From assembly GCA_964596775.1 (NCBI GenBank), contig CAZQVN010000014.1, positions 21,582-85,581 on the forward strand: a stretch of 64,000 nucleotides of DNA, read 5' to 3'. This document shows positions 59,472 to 64,000 of this stretch, piece after piece (within the stretch, counting starts at the first letter, position 1; each line of letters opens with the position of its first letter). The translations under genes and the position numbers were made by a program. The notes under the pieces are model-generated. The model searched no databases. It was given only the letters and a program-made list of their open reading frames with translations, and was not told where the DNA came from. This stretch comes from CAZQVN01 sp964596775. Lineage in GTDB: Bacteria > Eisenbacteria > RBG-16-71-46 > JABDJR01 > JAWXBZ01.

Positions 59472-61016
59472 ATGACCGACACCAACCCCTTTCGCGAAGG
59501 CCTGCCCCGCGGCCGCGTGCCCGACCCGGCCACGATCGTCATCTTCGGGGCCACCGGCGACCTCACCCATCGCAAACTGATCCCGGCGCTCTACCGTCTC
59601 CACCGCCAGAAGCTCCTGCCCGACACCTACACCGTGGTGGGCGTGGCGCGGCGCGAGTGGAGCGACGAGGACATGAGGCGTCACGTCCGCGACGCCATTC
59701 TCAAGTCGGGGGGCGCGGAGCCTCCCGCGGAAGAGTGGCGCTCCTTTGATCACCACTTCCATTACGTGTCCGGCGAGTTCGGCGATCCCGCGGCCTACAC
59801 GGCGCTGGCCGGGCGCCTCGACGCCATGGAGAAGGAGAGGGGTGGTCACGCTTCGGTCCGGAACCGCCTCTACTACCTGGCCACGCCGCCCGACGCGTTC
59901 GAGCAGATCCTCAAGGGGCTCCTCGACGCCGGTCTCGTCCACGACTCCGGTTCGAAATCCCCCTGGTCCCGGGTGATCGTGGAAAAGCCGTTCGGCCACG
60001 ATCTCGAATCCGCCAGGGATCTCAACGCCCTGATCGGTCGGACGTTTCACGAGTCGCAGATCTACCGGATCGACCACTATCTCGGCAAGGAAACGGTCCA
60101 GAACATCCTGGTCCTCCGCTTCGGCAACGGGATCTTCGAGCCGTTGTGGAACCGCAAGTACATCGACCACGTGCAGATCACCGTGGCCGAGGAACTCGGC
60201 GTGGAAGGGCGGGCCGGCTACTTCGAAAAGTCGGGCATCCTCCGCGACATCGTCCAGAATCACGTGATGCAGGTCCTGGCGCTCGTGGCCATGGAACCGC
60301 CGGTGGCTTTCGAGGGGGAGGCGGTGCGCGACGAAAAGGTCAAGGTGATCCGGGCGCTCCGGCCGATCCGGGAGACCGAGGTCGACGCGGTGGCCGTGCG
60401 GGGCCAGTACGGGCCCGGTTCGATCGGGGGTGGCGCGGTGCCCGGCTACCGTGAAGAGCCGGACGTGGCGAAGGAATCCGGCACCGAAACCTACATGGCG
60501 CTCCGCACCGAAATCGACAACTGGCGCTGGGCCGGCGTGCCGTTCTACCTGAGGGCCGGCAAGCGGCTGGCCCGTCGGGTCACCGAGGTGTCGATCCAGT
60601 TCCGCGATCCGCCCCACCGGATTTTCCAGCAGGCGGGGCCGGAATCGCTGGCGTCGAACGTGCTGGCGCTCCGCATCCAGCCGGACGAGGGCATTTCGAT
60701 CCGCTTCGGCGCCAAGGTGCCGGGACCGGCGGTCAAGGTGCAGCCGGTGAAGATGGACTTTCTCTACGGTTCCGCGTTCGGCGTCGAGTCTTCCGATGCC
60801 TACGAGCGGCTGATTCTCGACTGCCTGCTCGGCGAGTCGACGCTGTTCATCCGGCGCGACGAGGTGGAAGGCGCCTGGGCCTACATGCAGCCGCTCCTCA
60901 ACGCCTGGGCCGCCCGCAAGCCGGAGGGCTTTCCGAATTACGCCGCCGGCAGCTGGGGGCCGGAAGCGTCGTCGGAGCTTCTCGAACAGGACGGACGACA
61001 GTGGCGACGCCTGTAG
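59472..61016 (+). CDS. zwf: Glucose-6-phosphate 1-dehydrogenase
   Basis: 514 residues. First enzyme of the oxidative pentose phosphate pathway. The nucleotide motif is VIFGATGDLTHRKLIPALY. The active site is RIDHYLGKETVQNI. Other motifs are VIVEKPFGHDL, GYFEKSGILRDIVQNHVMQVL and LRAGKRLARRVTEV. It overlaps opcA by 16 nt and forms a zwf-opcA-pgl operon that yields NADPH and 6-phosphogluconate. Confidence 0.97.
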   Translation: MTDTNPFREGLPRGRVPDPATIVIFGATGDLTHRKLIPALYRLHRQKLLPDTYTVVGVARREWSDEDMRRHVRDAILKSGGAEPPAEEWRSFDHHFHYVSGEFGDPAAYTALAGRLDAMEKERGGHASVRNRLYYLATPPDAFEQILKGLLDAGLVHDSGSKSPWSRVIVEKPFGHDLESARDLNALIGRTFHESQIYRIDHYLGKETVQNILVLRFGNGIFEPLWNRKYIDHVQITVAEELGVEGRAGYFEKSGILRDIVQNHVMQVLALVAMEPPVAFEGEAVRDEKVKVIRALRPIRETEVDAVAVRGQYGPGSIGGGAVPGYREEPDVAKESGTETYMALRTEIDNWRWAGVPFYLRAGKRLARRVTEVSIQFRDPPHRIFQQAGPESLASNVLALRIQPDEGISIRFGAKVPGPAVKVQPVKMDFLYGSAFGVESSDAYERLILDCLLGESTLFIRRDEVEGAWAYMQPLLNAWAARKPEGFPNYAAGSWGPEASSELLEQDGRQWRRL

Positions 61017-62179
61017 ACCCCCGGGGTCACGAGGTCTTCACGTCCGGCGAGACGCACCGTATCGACGTGCGCTCCATCGAGAAGGAACTGCTCGGTCTCT
61101 GGAAAAGCGCGGTGGAAGCTTCGGAGTCGACGGGGCAGCAGGCGCTGACCCGCGCCGCCGTGCTGACGCTCGTGGCCGTCTGCAACGGCGATGAGGGGGA
61201 GCGGTCGACCACGGAGTTGATCGCCCGGCTCACCGAGTCCGCGCCGTGCCGCGCGATCGTCATCAAGCGCGTGGCGGCCGAATCCGAACCGCCCATCTCG
61301 GCGTTCGCCTCGGCGCACTGCCACCGGGTGGCCGGCGGCCGCCAGGTCTGCTGCGAGCAGATCACGGTAACGGTGTCCCCGTCCGCGGTGAGACTGGTGG
61401 CCGGCCTCGTCACGCCGCTGTTCATTCCCGACCTGCCGGTGTTCGTCTACTGGCCGGACGCGCTCGCCGAAACGCGCCCCGGGCAGTTTCCGGAACTGCT
61501 CGACCGGCTCGCCGGGCAGGTGGAGTATTTCGTCGTCGATTCCGGGAGCGCCCGCGACCCGATGATCGCCATGACGCTGCTGGCCGACCTCGTGGAAAAG
61601 CCGGGCGTCGGACGTCCGCGCCCGCGTGACCTCAACTGGTCGCGCCTGCTCACCTGGCGCGAGGCGATCGCCGACATCTTCGAGGCGCCCGAGCGGCGCG
61701 CCTGGCCGGCATCGATCCGTTCCGTCCACATCGAGGCCGCGGCGGGAGCGAAGGACGGCGACCACTGCTGCCTGCCGTCCCGGCCGATGCTCCTCGCGGC
61801 GTGGCTGTCGCAGCGGCTCGGCTGGACGCGCACCGGCGTGGAAACCGCCGGCGACCGCTTCACGATCCTCTACGACGGCGGCCGCCGCGCGGAAATCCGG
61901 CTGTCCGGCGCCGAAACACCGCGCGGGCGCCTCGACGCGGTGGAATGCCGCTGCGCGGACGATCATCGGGTGATGCTCCGGCGCACGACCTCGGGGCATC
62001 TCTCCGTGACGATCGACGGGGGCGGCACGGCGCACGAGGAGCGGCTGGCCCGGCGCGCCGAAACGGAAGACGTGCTTCTCGGCGAGGAAATCGGACGCCG
62101 GGACCGTGACCATGTGTTCGAGGCCGCGATGATGGAATCCGCCGAGCTCGTCAGGGCTTCACTGCAGGGGGCGTCATGA
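61001..62179 (+). CDS. opcA: Glucose-6-phosphate dehydrogenase assembly protein OpcA
   Basis: 392 residues from GTG 61001. It has the OpcA pattern (TRAAVLTLVAVCNGDEGE, PCRAIVIKRVAAESEPPISA, CCEQITVTVSPSAVRLVAGLVTPLFIPDLPVFVYWPD in parts, LLADLVEKPG, RDLNWSRLLTWREAIADIFE). OpcA allosterically activates Zwf in cyanobacteria and actinobacteria. This version contains several Cys, including CHRVAGGRQVCC, DHCC and ECRC. It lies between zwf and pgl with overlapping ends on both sides. Confidence 0.9.
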   Translation: MATPVDPRGHEVFTSGETHRIDVRSIEKELLGLWKSAVEASESTGQQALTRAAVLTLVAVCNGDEGERSTTELIARLTESAPCRAIVIKRVAAESEPPISAFASAHCHRVAGGRQVCCEQITVTVSPSAVRLVAGLVTPLFIPDLPVFVYWPDALAETRPGQFPELLDRLAGQVEYFVVDSGSARDPMIAMTLLADLVEKPGVGRPRPRDLNWSRLLTWREAIADIFEAPERRAWPASIRSVHIEAAAGAKDGDHCCLPSRPMLLAAWLSQRLGWTRTGVETAGDRFTILYDGGRRAEIRLSGAETPRGRLDAVECRCADDHRVMLRRTTSGHLSVTIDGGGTAHEERLARRAETEDVLLGEEIGRRDRDHVFEAAMMESAELVRASLQGAS

Positions 62180-62919
62180 AAAAGCCGGACCGGGTGATCG
62201 TCGACACGCGGAAGGAACTCTTCGAAACCGCGGCGCGCCGCGTCGTTGCGATCCTCGGCGAGACGCTGGGATCGCAGGCCCGCGCCTCGGTGGCGCTGGC
62301 CGGGGGATCGACTCCGGAAGGGCTCTACCGCCTGCTGGCCACTCCGGAGTATGCGTCGCGCATCGCCTGGGACCGGGTCGAGCTGTTCTGGGGGGACGAG
62401 AGGATGGTGCCGATCGAGGATCCCCGGAGCAACTACCGGATGACACAGGAGGCGCTGCTCCAGCACCTGGACCTGAAACCGGGGCAGGTGCACCGGATCC
62501 CGGTGGAGCGGATGGAGCCCGCCCGCGCCGCTGCGGCGTACGAGGAGGATCTCAGGCACTTCTTCTGCCGCGGTGGCCGGGTGGATGCGCCCCGGTTCGA
62601 CCTGGTGCTCCTGGGGCTCGGCACGGACGGTCACATCGCGTCGCTCTTTCCGGGAAGCCGGTCGCTGACCGTCACCGACCGCTGGGCCGTGGGCGTGGAA
62701 CGCCCCGCCGACGTGTCCCGGGTTTCGCTGACGTTTCCCGTGCTGAACGCGGCGCGGACGGTCCTGTTCCTGGTGGCCGGGGAGGACAAGGCTCCCGCCG
62801 TGAGCAAGATCATGGATTCCGGCGGCGACGTGCGCGACTGGCCCGCCCGGGGTGTCCGGCCGACCGACGGGAAGCTGCTCTGGCTGCTCGACCGCGAGGC
62901 CGGGGCACTGGTCGGCTGA
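62176..62919 (+). CDS. pgl: 6-phosphogluconolactonase
   Basis: 247 residues, DevB type. It has SVALAGGSTPEGLYRLLA, WDRVELFWGDERMVPIEDPRSNYRM, FDLVLLGLGTDGHIASLFPGS and VSLTFPVLNAARTVLFLVAG. It hydrolyses 6-phosphogluconolactone. The ATG overlaps the opcA stop (ATGA). Confidence 0.95.
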   Translation: MKKPDRVIVDTRKELFETAARRVVAILGETLGSQARASVALAGGSTPEGLYRLLATPEYASRIAWDRVELFWGDERMVPIEDPRSNYRMTQEALLQHLDLKPGQVHRIPVERMEPARAAAAYEEDLRHFFCRGGRVDAPRFDLVLLGLGTDGHIASLFPGSRSLTVTDRWAVGVERPADVSRVSLTFPVLNAARTVLFLVAGEDKAPAVSKIMDSGGDVRDWPARGVRPTDGKLLWLLDREAGALVG

Positions 62920-62926
62920 CCGGGCC

Positions 62927-63913
62927 ATGCCTTCCGAACTCGAGCCCGTCCGCCTCATCACCCTGGCCGAGATCCGCGAGGCCCGCGAGCGGATTGCCGG
63001 CACGATCCTCCGGACGCCGCTCGTGCGCCTGGAACTCGGGCCGGAGTTTCCCGACATCCGGCTGAAGCTGGAGAACCTGCAGCCGATCAACGCCTACAAG
63101 CTCCGCGGCGCCGCGAACGCCGTGGCCCGGCTGTCCGACCAGGACCGGCGGAAGGGGGTCTGGACGATCAGCGCCGGCAACGCGGGGCAGGGGGTGGCGT
63201 ACGCGGCCCGGAAGGCGGGCGTTCCCTGCGCGGTGGTGGCCATCGAAACGGCGCCGAAGTCGAAGCTGGAGCGGATGGCGGCGCTCGGCGCGAAGCTCCT
63301 CCTCGTGTCCTACGACGACGCGTGGAAGATACTCGAGGAGAGGGCATACCCCGGCGCGGACGGCACGTTCATCCACCCGTTCGACGATCACGACTTCATC
63401 GCCGGTCACGCCACTATGGGGCTCGAGATCCTCGAGGACGCGCCGGACGTGGCGGTGGTGATCGCCGGAATCGGCGGCGGCGGTCTCGTCACCGGCGTGG
63501 GGAGCGCGATGAAGGCCCTGAAGCCCGGCGTCCGGGTCGTGAGCGCGGAACCGGATACGGCGGCGCCGTTCGCGCGGTCGCTGGCCGCCGGGTCGCCGCA
63601 GGCGTTTCCGGAGTGGACCGCCTCGTTCGTCGACGGCGCCGGGGGGAAGAGCGTGTTCCCCCGCATGTGGGAGCGGATGAAGCCGATCGTCGACGAGGCC
63701 ATCGTCGTGAGCCTCGACGAAACGAAACGGGCGATGCGCCTCATGGCCGAAAAGGTCCGGGTCATCGCGGAAGGGGCCGGGGCGCTCCCGCTGGCCGCCG
63801 CGCTGACCGGCAGGGCGGGCCCGGGGCCGATCGTGGCGATCGTGTCCGGGGGCAACATCGACCTGGAAACGTTCAGCGCGTTGATCCGCACCGAAGGATT
63901 CGAGTCCGGATGA
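62927..63913 (+). CDS. PLP-dependent threonine/serine dehydratase-like enzyme
   Basis: 328 residues from ATG 62927. Fold type II PLP enzyme. The PLP lysine is in LQPINAYKLRGAANA, the phosphate-binding region is SAGNAGQGVAYAARKAG, and the Gly-rich loop is VVIAGIGGGGLVTGVGSAMK. The C-terminal AEGAGALPLAAAL and VAIVSGGNIDLETF match the catabolic threonine dehydratase/serine racemase group without an ACT domain. It follows pgl by 7 nt and overlaps the next gene by ATGA. Confidence 0.92.
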   Translation: MPSELEPVRLITLAEIREARERIAGTILRTPLVRLELGPEFPDIRLKLENLQPINAYKLRGAANAVARLSDQDRRKGVWTISAGNAGQGVAYAARKAGVPCAVVAIETAPKSKLERMAALGAKLLLVSYDDAWKILEERAYPGADGTFIHPFDDHDFIAGHATMGLEILEDAPDVAVVIAGIGGGGLVTGVGSAMKALKPGVRVVSAEPDTAAPFARSLAAGSPQAFPEWTASFVDGAGGKSVFPRMWERMKPIVDEAIVVSLDETKRAMRLMAEKVRVIAEGAGALPLAAALTGRAGPGPIVAIVSGGNIDLETFSALIRTEGFESG

Positions 63914-64000
63914 AGTTCGCGACGCAGTTCCCTGTGTGGTTCTTCGCCGGCCTGGCCGCGGGCGTGTACGCCACCGCCCTGACGCTCGCCGGCCTGCTCG
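63910..64000 (+). CDS. Start of a membrane protein gene, cut by window edge
   Basis: Thirty codons from ATG 63910, overlapping the dehydratase stop as ATGA: MKFATQFPVWFFAGLAAGVY then ATALTLAGLL. The segment is hydrophobic, a signal anchor or first transmembrane helix. Too short to assign. Confidence 0.6.
   Translation, partial: MKFATQFPVWFFAGLAAGVYATALTLAGLL

Noticed and set aside
1..64000. CRISPR arrays, insertion sequences, prophage genes or rRNA
   Set aside because: No regularly spaced repeats, transposase or integrase motifs, phage structural genes or rRNA signatures were seen.

Overview
The window is 64 kb of dense, high-GC bacterial chromosome, mostly housekeeping genes. It looks like a metagenome-assembled contig. 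Two runs of exactly 100 N (6873-6972 and 22588-22687) are each flanked by an identical 55-bp repeat, which is the mark of a scaffolder joining contigs that end in the same k-mer. Collapsing each gap restores one intact gene. The organism cannot be named from sequence alone. A secreted protein with a FlgD/T9SS-like C-terminal domain, a YpdA-type bacillithiol reductase, a Bacteroidota-type GlmU-like protein, an outer-membrane barrel and gmhA suggest a Gram-negative lineage near the FCB group (Krumholzibacteriota or Eisenbacteria-like). That placement is inference.

Layout. 0-8 kb: an ABC-F ATPase (cut by the window edge) diverges from a methyltransferase and a YpdA-like reductase, followed by an M16 peptidase, a DUF1801 protein and a BamA-like barrel. 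8-11.6 kb: a large secreted TIM-barrel/FN3 protein, two tRNA-Ser, one tRNA-Ala, a terminator and a long-type SRP RNA. 11.6-16.2 kb: dnaX-ybaB-recR-pgpA-cinA, nearly all overlapping. 16.2-25.6 kb: DUF971, nadA, thpR, a serine hydrolase, recA-recX, an S9 peptidase and a surface fibre-like protein. 25.6-32.4 kb: parvulin, alaS, a sulfite-oxidase-family enzyme and a beta-propeller/TPR protein. 32.4-42.7 kb: rmlA-rmlD-gmhA-UbiA-ispE, then spoVG, tRNA-Gln, prs, rplY, pth, rpsF, rpsR, rplI, a PpiC lipoprotein and a bifunctional-nuclease-family protein. 42.9-49.9 kb: selA-smc-ftsY against a convergent HD-GYP gene. 50-54.3 kb: a coupled trio of amidohydrolase-like, GlmU-like and secreted genes. 54.3-57 kb: a VapBC module and a P-loop NTPase/membrane-protein pair. 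57.1-64 kb: murJ, a GT2 glycosyltransferase, zwf-opcA-pgl and a PLP-dependent dehydratase.

Regulatory architecture is the most unusual aspect. Many genes that begin transcription units lack a Shine-Dalgarno sequence. Instead they carry a -10-like hexamer 6-10 nt before the start codon, which predicts leaderless mRNAs; selA, murJ and vapB have the best-formed examples. Genes inside operons use clear Shine-Dalgarno sequences or stop/start overlaps. Two genes (pgpA, rmlA) appear to start at AUC. The strongest promoter match in the window lies inside ispE and points at spoVG-prs and the ribosomal genes. The most curious protein is a YtcJ-like amidohydrolase that has lost nearly all its metal ligands; a predicted leaderless 8-codon upstream ORF overlaps its start.

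No intergenic stretch exceeds about 245 bp. No rRNA, CRISPR array, insertion sequence or prophage was seen.
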